Assembly: GCF_036174265.1 (NCBI RefSeq) | Contig: NZ_CP108055.1 | Location: 8,308,001 to 8,372,000, forward strand | DNA: 64,000 bases | Direction of reading: 5' to 3' | Source of the DNA: Streptomyces sp. NBC_00285 | Lineage (GTDB): Bacteria; Actinomycetota; Actinomycetes; Streptomycetales; Streptomycetaceae | Shown: positions 17,550-25,691 of the stretch, piece after piece | How positions within the stretch are numbered: position 1 is the stretch's first letter | How the letters are laid out: every line of letters begins with the position of its first letter | Translations under genes and position numbers: made by a program | The notes under the pieces: model-generated | Databases searched by the model: none | What the model was told of the DNA's origin: nothing | Seen by the model: only the letters and a program-made list of their open reading frames with translations

Positions 17550-19241
17550 ATGGACCTGCCCGCGGACGATCGCGTCCTCAGCCCGCGCACCGGATTCACG
17601 CGCGCCCACTGGGAGGCCGCGGCCGACGCCCTGCTGGCCGCGGTGGAGCCCTACGCCACCGAGGACCGGGCCCTCTACCACTTCCCCGGCGACCGCCAGA
17701 GCTGGGCAGGCCGCCTCTCCGACGGCCTGGAGGGCTACGCCCGTACGCTCCTGCTGGCGGCCTTCCGCCGGGACGAGACCGCGCTCCAGCGCTACGCCGA
17801 CGGACTCGCCGCCGGGGTCTCGGGCGCCTGGCCCCGCATCGAGGACCGCAGCCAGCCGCTGGTCGAGGCCGCGTCGATCGCCCTTGCACTGCGCCTGACC
17901 CGGGAGTTGCTCTGGGACCGCCTGGACGACGGCGTCCGCCAACGCGCCGCGGCCTGGCTCGGCGACGCCCTGACCGCCGAGGCCTGGCCCTGCAACTGGG
18001 AGCTGTTCCCCGTCACGGTCGGCGGCTTCCTCCAGGAGATCGGCTACGAACCTGAGGCGTCCGGCAAGGCGATCGACCGCGGCCTGGAGCGGATCGAGCA
18101 GTGGTACGTCGGCGACGGCTGGTACACCGACGGCGACGGCCGCAAGTTCGACTACTACAACGGCTGGGCCATGCACCTCTACCCGGTGCTGCACGCCTGG
18201 CTGGCGGAGGACTCACGGCTCCTGGACCTCTACGGTGGCCGCCTCTCCCGTCATCTCGACGACTACGCCCGCCTGTTCGGCGCCGACGGCGCTCCCATGC
18301 ACCAGGGCCGCTCACTGACGTACCGCTTCGCGACGACCGTCCCGCTGTGGCTGGGCGCGCTGACCGGACACACCCCGCTGCCTCCGGGCGAGACGCGCCG
18401 GCTGGCCTCGGGAGCGCTGAAGTACTTCCTGGACCGGGGCGCGGTGGACTCCCGCGGCCTGCTCACCCTCGGCTGGCACGGCCCCGACCCGGCGCTTCTG
18501 CAGGCCTATTCGGGACCGGCCTCCCCGTACTGGGCGAGCAAGGCCTTCCTCGCCCTGCTCCTCCCGGCCGACCACGAGGTGTGGACGGCAGTGGAGGAGC
18601 CGGGCCCGTCGGAGCGCTCCGACGCGCTCACCCCGATCGCCGCCCCCAACTGGCTGCTGCAGTCGACCAGTTCCGACGGCCTGGTCCGCCTCCACAACCA
18701 CGGCAGCGAGGACGTCCGTTACGACCCGTACTACACCCGCCTCGCGTACTCGACGGTGACCGAGCCCTCGACGTCGTACGACAACAGCGTGATCGTGGGC
18801 GCCGATCCGAGCCGTACGGACATCGAGCCGTTGGGGGTCGGCGACGGGTGGGCCGCCTCGCGGCACACGGCGGCCGGGGGCGCGCGGGTCTGCAGTGTCG
18901 TGCTCGCGCGGGGGGCCGTGGAGGTGCGCGTGTTCCTCGTGTCCGGGGCCGAACCCGGCACGCAGGTGCGGGTGACCGGCTGGGCGGCGCGGGACGGCGT
19001 CCGGGCCGAACTGCTGCCCGCCGTGGGCCTGGACGAGACGCTGACCGGCGTCACCGGCGTGGAGCCGACGCTCTTCGTGGCGCTGGGGCGGCTGACCGGG
19101 GAGCCGGAACCGGTTCCGCTGGCGGACGCCGTGAGTGTTCGGGCCGCCAACACAGGTGAGCTGACGGTCAGTTGGGGCGACGGGACCAAGACTCGGGTGC
19201 GGCTGGACGGCTCCGGAGTCGACATCGCTGGGGAGGACTGA
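17550..19241 (+). CDS. DUF2264 domain protein, putative glycosidase
   Basis: This 563-residue cytoplasmic protein (no signal peptide) matches the DUF2264 family: TGFTRAHWEAAADALLAAVEPY at the N-terminus, then WPCNWELFPVTVGGFLQEIGYE, WYVGDGWYTDGDGRKFDYYNGWAMHLYPVLHAWL and DGAPMHQGRSLTYRFATTVPLWLGAL. The first 380 residues look like an (alpha/alpha) toroid and the rest like a beta-sandwich. My recollection is that DUF2264 corresponds to CAZy GH154, which includes a beta-glucuronidase acting on arabinogalactan; this needs confirmation. Its place among RG-I and galactan enzymes fits removal of uronic acid caps from imported oligosaccharides. ATG 17550 follows AAAGAGAG. Confidence 0.8.
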   Translation: MDLPADDRVLSPRTGFTRAHWEAAADALLAAVEPYATEDRALYHFPGDRQSWAGRLSDGLEGYARTLLLAAFRRDETALQRYADGLAAGVSGAWPRIEDRSQPLVEAASIALALRLTRELLWDRLDDGVRQRAAAWLGDALTAEAWPCNWELFPVTVGGFLQEIGYEPEASGKAIDRGLERIEQWYVGDGWYTDGDGRKFDYYNGWAMHLYPVLHAWLAEDSRLLDLYGGRLSRHLDDYARLFGADGAPMHQGRSLTYRFATTVPLWLGALTGHTPLPPGETRRLASGALKYFLDRGAVDSRGLLTLGWHGPDPALLQAYSGPASPYWASKAFLALLLPADHEVWTAVEEPGPSERSDALTPIAAPNWLLQSTSSDGLVRLHNHGSEDVRYDPYYTRLAYSTVTEPSTSYDNSVIVGADPSRTDIEPLGVGDGWAASRHTAAGGARVCSVVLARGAVEVRVFLVSGAEPGTQVRVTGWAARDGVRAELLPAVGLDETLTGVTGVEPTLFVALGRLTGEPEPVPLADAVSVRAANTGELTVSWGDGTKTRVRLDGSGVDIAGED

Positions 19242-19256
19242 CCCGCCTCGGGCAGT

Positions 19257-21251
19257 ATGGGGATCATGGGTGGGAGAGAAGAACTCGTCGAACTGCTGGG
19301 CCGGGCAGGCCTTGAGGTCGTGGGGGACTGGCGGACCGAGGAGGTGCTGCCGCCTCCGATCGCGTGGCGTCATGTCATCGCGCGGGATACAGCGCCGACC
19401 GTCACGGTCGCCGGGGACCGGCCGGACCTGATCGCCGAACTGAACGCCGAGTGGCACCGGTTGGCATCCGACGCGGGGATCCTCGATGGCGACGGTGTCT
19501 TCCTCATCGACTTTCCCGACAGCAGGAGTCCGGGGTGGGCCCGGGTCCGCCTCACCGACGGCTGGGATCTCGCCGGAGTGCTGGGAGCGCGGTCCGGGCA
19601 GCCGGAGTTCGTCACGCTGTCCCTGGACGGGGACGCCATGGTGGGCGCCACGACCGAGGAGTACGCGGTCCGGCTCGTCGCCCTCGACCGGATCAAGGCC
19701 CGACAGGAGGAGGCCGCGCGCGCCGCCGGTGCGGAGACACCGCAGGAGCGGGCGGCCGCCTGGGCGTCGCTGTTCGAAGGGCCGCAGCCCCCGGTGGAAC
19801 TGCTCGAATCGTGGGCGAACGGACTCTCGCTCAACCCCGCCACCCCGAGGGAACTGCGGCCGGGGCTCGTGGGGCTGTCGTCCTACGCGATCTACGGCGC
19901 ACTGCCGACGGAGACCGTGGACGCCCTCCTGGCCCACCCGGACTGGAACCTGCGGATGAGGGCGGTCGAGCAACAGCCGAACATCACGCCCGAGCAGTGG
20001 TCACGCGTGATACTCGGCGAACAGGACGAACGGCAGCGGTGGATCCTCGCCATGGTGGCCGCCGACCGCCGGGCCGAACTCCCCGAGGACACCTGCCGGG
20101 CGCTCGCCGCCGACCCGTCCGCGCGCGTCCGATCCGAGATCGCCCGGCTCACGTGCCTTCCCGCCGACCTGTCGGTCGCGCTGGCCGCCGACCCTGACGG
20201 CGGCGTGCGGTACGCGGCCTGCACGGAGTCCTGGCCGTACCTCGACCAACCGGCCCGGCAGGCGCTCCTGACCGACTCCCACGGCATCGCGCGGACCCGG
20301 GCACTGCTGCTGCACCACCGGGAGCACCCGATGCCCCTGTCGGTGTTCGAAACCCTGGACGCCAAGCGCGAAGCCCTGGAAACCTGCCTCCTGGAGCACG
20401 ACCTCGCCGAACAGGTGGCACGGCACGGGGAATCGGCCGAACGCCTTTCCCTGGCCGGCAATCCGCGCCTCGCCCCGGACCTGATCGCACTCCTGGCCGA
20501 GGATCCGGACGACCACGTGCGATTCACGGTCTCGAAGCGGGCCGACCTCACCGAGGAACAACGGGCCGCCGTCCGCTACGACTTCGACCCGGACATCCAC
20601 TATTTCCCGCTCGACTGGGTCGTCGCACTCCACGACGACCAGGCGGCCATGCGCCGCCTGGCCGCCTCCTCCCACCCCCTCGTCCGCAGAAACGTCGCCC
20701 GCGCCCGGCACCTCCCGCCGGACGTCGCCTCGCTTCTCGCGAACGACGAGGACCGGGTCGTCCAGCTCTTCCTCGCCGAGTCCTGCGACGACGCGCCCGC
20801 CGACATGCTCATGCGGGTGTGGCAGTGGTGGGACGGCAGCCTCACCGCCCCCGACCGCCCGCACGGGCACCCCAACTTCCCCCGCCACGACCTCCTGCGC
20901 TACGCCGACGACCCGAATCCACGGATGCGCCGACTGGCCCTCGACGACCCGCAGTCCACACCCGAGCTGGTCGAACGGCTCAGCCGGGACAGGAACGAAG
21001 AGGTGCGCTACCGGGCCGCCTGCGACCCGCGACTGTCTCCGGCCGCCGTGGCCTGGCTGCTGGAGGATCCGCACGAGTACATCCGCAGTGCGGCCGCCCG
21101 GCACTCCCGCATGCCGGCCGGGATCCTGGTCCGACTGCTGATGCAGGGTGGCGGCTCCGCGGAGACCGCCGCCCGGAACCCGGCGCTGCCCGTCGAGGTC
21201 ATGCGGCAGATGGTCGAGTTGCTCAGCTCCTCCGCCACCGCAGCCGACTGA
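19257..21251 (+). CDS. leucine-rich-repeat-variant/HEAT-like solenoid protein, function unknown
   Basis: This protein of about 664 residues was not recognised at gene level. From residue about 170 it is built of tandem helical units that repeat the theme Ala-x-x-Pro-x-x-x-Val-Arg-x-x-Ala, for example LAHPDWNLRMRAVEQQPNI, LAADPSARVRSEIARLTCLP, LAEDPDDHVRFTVSKRADL and ASSHPLVRRNVARARHLPPD, continuing to LLEDPHEYIRSAAARHSRMP. These resemble LRV/HEAT repeats, which bind proteins. The N-terminal 150 residues are a separate mixed domain. There is no signal peptide or membrane helix. ATG 19257 is the first start and ATG 19266 an alternative. The 3' end overlaps the convergent membrane-protein gene by 29 bases. 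Confidence 0.75.
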   Translation: MGIMGGREELVELLGRAGLEVVGDWRTEEVLPPPIAWRHVIARDTAPTVTVAGDRPDLIAELNAEWHRLASDAGILDGDGVFLIDFPDSRSPGWARVRLTDGWDLAGVLGARSGQPEFVTLSLDGDAMVGATTEEYAVRLVALDRIKARQEEAARAAGAETPQERAAAWASLFEGPQPPVELLESWANGLSLNPATPRELRPGLVGLSSYAIYGALPTETVDALLAHPDWNLRMRAVEQQPNITPEQWSRVILGEQDERQRWILAMVAADRRAELPEDTCRALAADPSARVRSEIARLTCLPADLSVALAADPDGGVRYAACTESWPYLDQPARQALLTDSHGIARTRALLLHHREHPMPLSVFETLDAKREALETCLLEHDLAEQVARHGESAERLSLAGNPRLAPDLIALLAEDPDDHVRFTVSKRADLTEEQRAAVRYDFDPDIHYFPLDWVVALHDDQAAMRRLAASSHPLVRRNVARARHLPPDVASLLANDEDRVVQLFLAESCDDAPADMLMRVWQWWDGSLTAPDRPHGHPNFPRHDLLRYADDPNPRMRRLALDDPQSTPELVERLSRDRNEEVRYRAACDPRLSPAAVAWLLEDPHEYIRSAAARHSRMPAGILVRLLMQGGGSAETAARNPALPVEVMRQMVELLSSSATAAD

Positions 21252-21615
21252 CCCCGACGAACGTCACCAGAGCCGCCACGGTCCACAGGGCGTTCACGCA
21301 GAACTCGTCCCACAGTGACCCGGACCCGGGCACCGCGGCCCGCGCGAGATGCTTCCCGCCCCAGCCGACCGCCAGCGCCGCCACGCCGGCGGGCCAACGG
21401 TGCCGTACGCCCAGGGTCATTTCGTCGAACATGGCCCACACCGTCCCCATGGGGAGCGTGAGCGACACCGTCTTCCAGCCGAACGCGGTCGCACACGCCC
21501 CCACGGCCAGCAGGAACAACCACACGCGCAGGTTGGGCAGGAGCTCGGAGGGCTCGGGCGGCTCCGTCGGATGCCGCCGAAAGAACCGTCGGACACTTCG
21601 TACACCGTCGCCCAT
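21223..21615 (-). CDS. small integral membrane protein, unknown
   Basis: This 130-residue protein was not recognised. A basic N-terminus (RSVRRFFRRHP) precedes hydrophobic segments around residues 31-48 (VWLFLLAVGACATAFGWK), 50-63, 75-85 and 105-122 (CVNALWTVAALVTFVGVSRL), suggesting three or four membrane passes with the C-terminal RLRWRR in the cytoplasm. The C-terminal codons overlap the end of the repeat-solenoid gene on the other strand. Codon bias is normal for the region, which supports it as a real gene. Confidence 0.65.
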   Translation of the reverse strand: MGDGVRSVRRFFRRHPTEPPEPSELLPNLRVWLFLLAVGACATAFGWKTVSLTLPMGTVWAMFDEMTLGVRHRWPAGVAALAVGWGGKHLARAAVPGSGSLWDEFCVNALWTVAALVTFVGVSRLRWRRS

Positions 21616-21702
21616 GTGCTCTCCCCCGTCGGCGTGCTTCGCGTCTACGGAGACACCTGGACGGGGGAGGACGGTTGTACGGCAGCTCTCGGTATTTGCG
21701 CC

Positions 21703-23139
21703 TCAGGGCTTGAGGCTGGCGATCCGCAGACTCGTCGAGGTCGGGGAGGTGCTGTTCAGCGGGCTCGCGTACGTCGGCGTGACCGGGGCGTACGCCCAGT
21801 TCAGTGTCCCGTCCTTCTGGACCGCGATGTCACCGCTGATCCGCGCCGACACCACCTTGTCCGCGCTCTGGAGCTTTCCGTTCCAGTCGATGAGACGCAG
21901 GTGCGTGCCCGTGAAGGTGCCGGTGCAGGTGCCGCTCGCGCACTTGGGGTTCTTCAGGGACTCCCAGGACACGAGGAGACGGTCCTTTCCGTACGGCGCC
22001 ACGTGCACGTTGACGTGTTCGGTGCCGGGCGCGTTGGTGAGGTAAACCGCCTTGCCGGGACCGGAGTTGCGGTTCTTGAGGAAGGCGACGGCCACCTGGT
22101 GCGTGCCGGTCTTCGGCTTGACCGTCCAGCCGCGGCCGCTGGAGTCGTCCGGATTCTTCTTCGCGGACGCGGCACCCCGGGAGGCGAAGGCGGTTACGTA
22201 GCGGCCGGTGGAGGACTTCACCAGGTCGCCGGTGCGGCTCGGGAACGTGCCGCCGCAGTACCCCGCCCAGCACTGCTCGCGCTGCACGACCGGGGCCACG
22301 TCCGGGGCGCCGATGCCCGTCGACACGAACAGCCCCGAACGCCAGTCGTCGAAGCAGAGGGAGGTGAAGTTGCCGGTGCTCTCGGCGTGCAGGGCGATGC
22401 CCTCGTTGTGACTGCAGCCCCAGCCCCAACCGCCGCCGGGCTTCGCCCCCTTGGCGCTGACGTACGACAGCTTGTCGCCGAAGTGGCCGTCGGCGAAGCC
22501 GCCCGCGCCGTGCACGACGAAGTAGGCGCCGTACTTCGAGCCGTTCCAGGTGAGTTGGCCGTCGAGGGTGGGGGAGGTGTCGTGCGAGGCGGTGCCGGTG
22601 AGCTTGGTGGTCCAGGTCTTCCCGGCGCCGGTGTACCGGACGATCGCGGCCGCCGTCTCCTTCCACTTGTTGGTGTCGGCGACCCGGGTGAGCAGCGCGA
22701 AACCGTCGTTGTGCGCGACGAGGCCGCCGACCTCCTTCGCGCCCTTGACGACCGTGTCCGCGCCGGAGCGCTTCCCGGCGGACGTCAGCGGGGTGACATG
22801 GACGCCGTCCGAGGCGGGCCAGGCCACGCGCAGGGTGCCGTTCGGAGCCACCGCGGTCGCCGTCCGGGTCCACTCACGGGTGTTGTTGTAACCGGCGGAC
22901 AGATAAGGGAACTTGGCGGCCAGCGTCACGGCCGTGGTCGTGGGTGCGAGCGCGGGTGCGGGTGCGGTGGCCGCACCGGCCGTCGCGTACCAGGCGCCGG
23001 CCAGCGCGGCGGCTGCGGCGAGCCCGGCGATGACGGGCTTACGGGCCGCGCGGACCCGGCGGTGACCGGCGCGAGGGGTGTCACGGGGGGCGTCGAGGCG
23101 GGCGTCGCCGTCGCGCGGCGTGCGTCTTGCGGAAGTCAT
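21703..23139 (-). CDS. secreted or anchored hypothetical beta-propeller-like protein
   Basis: This protein of about 478 residues starts at ATG 23139; the longer open frame upstream overlaps the divergent VOC gene and is rejected. The N-terminus is a long basic stretch followed by a hydrophobic helix (PVIAGLAAAAALAGAWYATAGA), acting as a signal or anchor. The mature part has repeated strand patterns (NGTLRVAWPASDGVHVTPLT, HNDGFALLTRVADTNKW, GKDRLLVSWESLKNPKCASG) and paired cysteines (CWAGYC, CASGTC, CFDDW). These suggest a disulfide-stabilised propeller. No enzyme motif was recognised. There is nothing notable in the 87 bases to the neighbouring gene. Confidence 0.7.
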   Translation of the reverse strand: MTSARRTPRDGDARLDAPRDTPRAGHRRVRAARKPVIAGLAAAAALAGAWYATAGAATAPAPALAPTTTAVTLAAKFPYLSAGYNNTREWTRTATAVAPNGTLRVAWPASDGVHVTPLTSAGKRSGADTVVKGAKEVGGLVAHNDGFALLTRVADTNKWKETAAAIVRYTGAGKTWTTKLTGTASHDTSPTLDGQLTWNGSKYGAYFVVHGAGGFADGHFGDKLSYVSAKGAKPGGGWGWGCSHNEGIALHAESTGNFTSLCFDDWRSGLFVSTGIGAPDVAPVVQREQCWAGYCGGTFPSRTGDLVKSSTGRYVTAFASRGAASAKKNPDDSSGRGWTVKPKTGTHQVAVAFLKNRNSGPGKAVYLTNAPGTEHVNVHVAPYGKDRLLVSWESLKNPKCASGTCTGTFTGTHLRLIDWNGKLQSADKVVSARISGDIAVQKDGTLNWAYAPVTPTYASPLNSTSPTSTSLRIASLKP

Positions 23140-23216
23140 GCCTCCAGGTCGCCGCGGGATGCGCGAAGGTTGCCGCCGACCTTGCCATGATCGACCACGC
23201 CCCCGAGAATCCCCGC

Positions 23217-23585
23217 ATGACCTCCACCATCCGCCACGTGACCATCGACTGCGCCGACGCCTATGCGCTCGCCGACTTCTGGTCCAAGGTCCTCGGCCAA
23301 CCACTTCACGAGGAGGACCGGCCGGGCGACGAGGAGGCACTGATCGAGGCCGCGGGCCTGCTCTTCGTCACCGTCCCGGAGACCAAGACCGTCAAGAACC
23401 GCCTCCACTTCGACCTCCAGCCGCAGGACCGCACCCGCGACGAGGAGGTCGCCCGCCTGCTCGCCCTGGGCGCCACGGTCCTCGACGACCAGCGCACGGG
23501 TGACGGCATGGGCTGGGTGGTGCTTGCCGACCCGGAGGGCAACGAGTTCTGCGTGGAGCGGAGTTCGGCGGAACGGGAGCGCTGA
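23217..23585 (+). CDS. VOC family protein
   Basis: This 122-residue single VOC domain begins MTSTIRHVTIDCADAYALAD with the metal-binding histidine in RHVTIDC. It continues NRLHFDLQPQD and ends WVVLADPEGNEFCVE, where the late glutamate is the expected metal ligand. It is clearly paralogous to the VOC gene at 28361-28714 (shared RLHxDxxPxD and WVVLADPEGNEFC). ATG 23217 is favoured; ATG 23187 in frame adds ten residues. It is divergent from the anchored hypothetical gene with a 77-bp gap and convergent with the hydrolase. Confidence 0.87.
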   Translation: MTSTIRHVTIDCADAYALADFWSKVLGQPLHEEDRPGDEEALIEAAGLLFVTVPETKTVKNRLHFDLQPQDRTRDEEVARLLALGATVLDDQRTGDGMGWVVLADPEGNEFCVERSSAERER

Positions 23586-23587
23586 GA

Positions 23588-24385
23588 TCAGCCGGGCACG
23601 TCCGCCCCGCGCAGCGTCCGCGTGAGCTGTTCGGCGTAGGCCACCGGGTGCTGGGCGGCGCCGAGGTGGCCGCCGGGGAACTCGACGAAGTCGCCGTGCA
23701 GGTCCTTGGCGAGCAATTCGGCTGTGCGGTACAGAAGTTGGCCGCGTGAGTCGGTGCCGGCGGTGAGGGTGAGCCGGGGTCCCGATGGTGTCGGCTCGGG
23801 GACGTACGCGGTGAACGTGCGCAGAACGTGGGCCAGGGAGACCGCCATGGGACTGGCCAACTCCTCCTCCCTGGAGAGGGGTTGGCCTTCCGGAAGCTCC
23901 CCGGCCGCCCGCTCCTCCAGCAGGGCGGTCATCCGCGCACCCGCCGCCGCGAGACCCCGGTCGCGGTAGACGTCGCAGACCTCCACGAACCCGGCCCGCT
24001 GTCGTGCCCCGTCCGGTAGCACGCTCACACACGGCGGTTCGTGCGCGACGACGTGCAGCAGCCGCGCCGGGTGCCGGGCGAGCAGGTCGAGAGCGGCGAC
24101 ACCGCCCGCGCTGATGCCATGGACGTACGCCGACCCGCCGTCCGGGAGCGTCGCGTCGAGCACGCGTCGCGCGCCGTCGCTCCAGTCCTCGGGCCGCTGG
24201 TCCTCGACGGGCAGACCGAGCCGGCCGTGGGCGAGGCCCAGGGGGTCGTAGGTGACGACGGTGAAGCGCCCGGCGAGTGCCTCCGTCACCGGGCCGAGAC
24301 CCATGGGGTGACCGGCGCCGCCGGGGATCAGCAGCAGGAGGGGGCCGGTGCCGGTGACGTCGTAGTGCAGATACGGCTCAGTCAT
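23588..24385 (-). CDS. alpha/beta hydrolase
   Basis: This 265-residue alpha/beta-hydrolase fold protein has the oxyanion/HG-like LLLIPGGAGHPMG, the nucleophile elbow YVHGISAGG (S92) and the terminal histidine in EFPGGHLGAAQHP. It is cytoplasmic. The substrate is unknown; close family members include esterases and epoxide- or lactone-hydrolase-like proteins. Its start overlaps the stop of the TetR gene by 4 bases, so the two form an operon governed by the TetR protein and its operator at 24987-25003. Confidence 0.87.
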   Translation of the reverse strand: MTEPYLHYDVTGTGPLLLLIPGGAGHPMGLGPVTEALAGRFTVVTYDPLGLAHGRLGLPVEDQRPEDWSDGARRVLDATLPDGGSAYVHGISAGGVAALDLLARHPARLLHVVAHEPPCVSVLPDGARQRAGFVEVCDVYRDRGLAAAGARMTALLEERAAGELPEGQPLSREEELASPMAVSLAHVLRTFTAYVPEPTPSGPRLTLTAGTDSRGQLLYRTAELLAKDLHGDFVEFPGGHLGAAQHPVAYAEQLTRTLRGADVPG

Positions 24386-24975
24386 GGTCTCTCTCCTCGT
24401 GGGGCCTCATGGGGCCAGTTCTCAAGGGCGATGTGCAGGGCGTCGACGGCCCGGTCCCACGACTTGTGTACGTCGCGGGGCGCGCCGAAGCCGCCCGCCG
24501 ACTCCAGGGCGCAGAAGCCGTGGAAGGTGGCGCGCAACAGGCGTACGGCGTCGGTGAGATCGGGTTCGGTGAGACCGTAGGCGCGGAGCATGCCGTACGT
24601 GATCTCGGCGGTGCGGTGGAAGGCGGGCGTGTCCGCGATCAGTGACTGGTCGATACGCATCTGGGTCGCCGCGTACCGCCCCGGCCGCTCCAGCGCGTAC
24701 ACACGGTAGGCGCCGGCGAACGCGGCCAGCGCGTCCTTCCCGGCCCGCCCCGCCACCGCGGCGGCGATCCGGTCGATCATCTCGCCGGCGGCGAGCAGGG
24801 CCACCCGGGTGCGCAGGTCCTGAAGGTTCCTGACGTGCGAGTAGAGGCTCGCGTCCTTCACACCGAAGCGCTTGGCGAGCGCGGCCAGCGTGACGTTCTC
24901 GAAGCCGATCTCGTCGGCGAGGTCGGCTGCGGCCCCGGTGAGATGGTCGGGAGTCAGACCTGCGCGGGGGCTCAT
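24382..24975 (-). CDS. TetR/AcrR family transcriptional regulator (WHG C-terminus)
   Basis: This 197-residue regulator has an N-terminal HTH (ENVTLAALAKRFGVKDASLYSHVRNLQDLRTRVALLA). The C-terminal ligand domain has the WHG-type pattern (LLRATFHGFCALESAGGFGAPRDV..SWDRAVDALHIALENW). It is the first gene of a two-gene operon with the alpha/beta hydrolase, a common inducible layout in which the hydrolase substrate or a related molecule releases the repressor. A perfect inverted repeat lies 12 bases upstream of its start, placed for autorepression. Confidence 0.92.
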   Translation of the reverse strand: MSPRAGLTPDHLTGAAADLADEIGFENVTLAALAKRFGVKDASLYSHVRNLQDLRTRVALLAAGEMIDRIAAAVAGRAGKDALAAFAGAYRVYALERPGRYAATQMRIDQSLIADTPAFHRTAEITYGMLRAYGLTEPDLTDAVRLLRATFHGFCALESAGGFGAPRDVHKSWDRAVDALHIALENWPHEAPRGERP

Positions 24976-24986
24976 GAGAGCAGCTT

Positions 24987-25003
24987 ACCTAGGGATCCTA
25001 GGT
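24987..25003. promoter_or_regulatory. TetR operator candidate
   Basis: ACCTAGG (24987-24993) and CCTAGGT (24997-25003) are perfect inverted arms around a 3-base spacer. The site lies immediately upstream of the TetR start at 24975, which is the usual position of an autoregulatory TetR operator. Confidence 0.72.
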
Positions 25004-25060
25004 TGTCGGCCACCGGTTTTCGGAGACTGAGAAGGGGGACGTCAACAGGTGCTCCCAGTC

Positions 25061-25099
25061 TGAGAGTTGACTCTCACGTTTCATGAGAGGACACTCTCA
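25061..25099. promoter_or_regulatory. tandem ArsR-type operators (two TGAGAG-N4-CTCTCA sites)
   Basis: TGAGAG-TTGA-CTCTCA occupies 25061-25076 and TGAGAG-GACA-CTCTCA occupies 25084-25099. Both have perfect 6-base arms and are spaced 23 bases centre to centre, about two helical turns. They lie directly ahead of the ArsR-type gene, and the second covers a possible upstream ATG at 25083. This supports ATG 25104 as the start and argues for autoregulation of the regulator-MFS operon. Confidence 0.75.
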
Positions 25100-25103
25100 C
25101 ATC

Positions 25104-25691
25104 ATGGATTCCGGTAACCGCTTCGGCGATGTGGAGATCACCGACCCCAGGGCCATGCGGGCGCTCGCGCATCCCGTACGGCTCGCGATCCTGGAGCGGC
25201 TCCAACGCCATGGGCCCGCCACCGCTTCGCAGTTGTCGCCGCATGTCGGTGCGACTCCCTCCGTGGCCAGCTGGCATCTGCGGCACCTGGCGGGGTTCGG
25301 GCTGGTACGGGACGCCGTGGAGGGCGGCACGGACCGGCGTGAGCGGCGGTGGGAGGCGGTGGCGCGGGGATTCCGGATCGCCGTGCCGGAGGACGAGGAC
25401 GGCACCTCGGCCGCGCGGGCGCTGTCCTGGGAGATGTTCGCCCGGGCCGCGGAGCTTCCCGAGCGTTGGGCGACCGAGACCGAACCCGTCCTCGAACCGG
25501 CCTGGCGGCGCCTCTCCGGCCTCGCCAACACCCGGGTCGTGGTCACCGCCGAGGAACTCGCCGCGATCGAGGACGCGATCGAAGCCGCCATCGCGCCCTA
25601 CGTCACGCGGGAGCAGCGGCCACCGGCCGGCCGGGGTGTACGGCTGCTGCGGTACATGCTGCCGGAGACGTCGGACGGCGCCGACGCATGA
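25104..25691 (+). CDS. ArsR-type winged-helix transcriptional regulator
   Basis: This 195-residue protein has an ArsR/HTH_20-type winged helix in the first 95 residues: RAMRALAHPVRLAILERLQRHGP, ATASQLSPHVGATPSVASWHLRHLAGFGLV, then a wing with RRERRWEAVARGF. The C-terminal 90 residues are a helical domain without the cysteine metal sites of classic ArsR, so a non-metal ligand is likely. ATG 25104 is chosen over ATG 25083 because an operator half covers the latter. Its stop overlaps the MFS start (ATGA), so it probably represses that pump. Confidence 0.9.
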   Translation: MDSGNRFGDVEITDPRAMRALAHPVRLAILERLQRHGPATASQLSPHVGATPSVASWHLRHLAGFGLVRDAVEGGTDRRERRWEAVARGFRIAVPEDEDGTSAARALSWEMFARAAELPERWATETEPVLEPAWRRLSGLANTRVVVTAEELAAIEDAIEAAIAPYVTREQRPPAGRGVRLLRYMLPETSDGADA

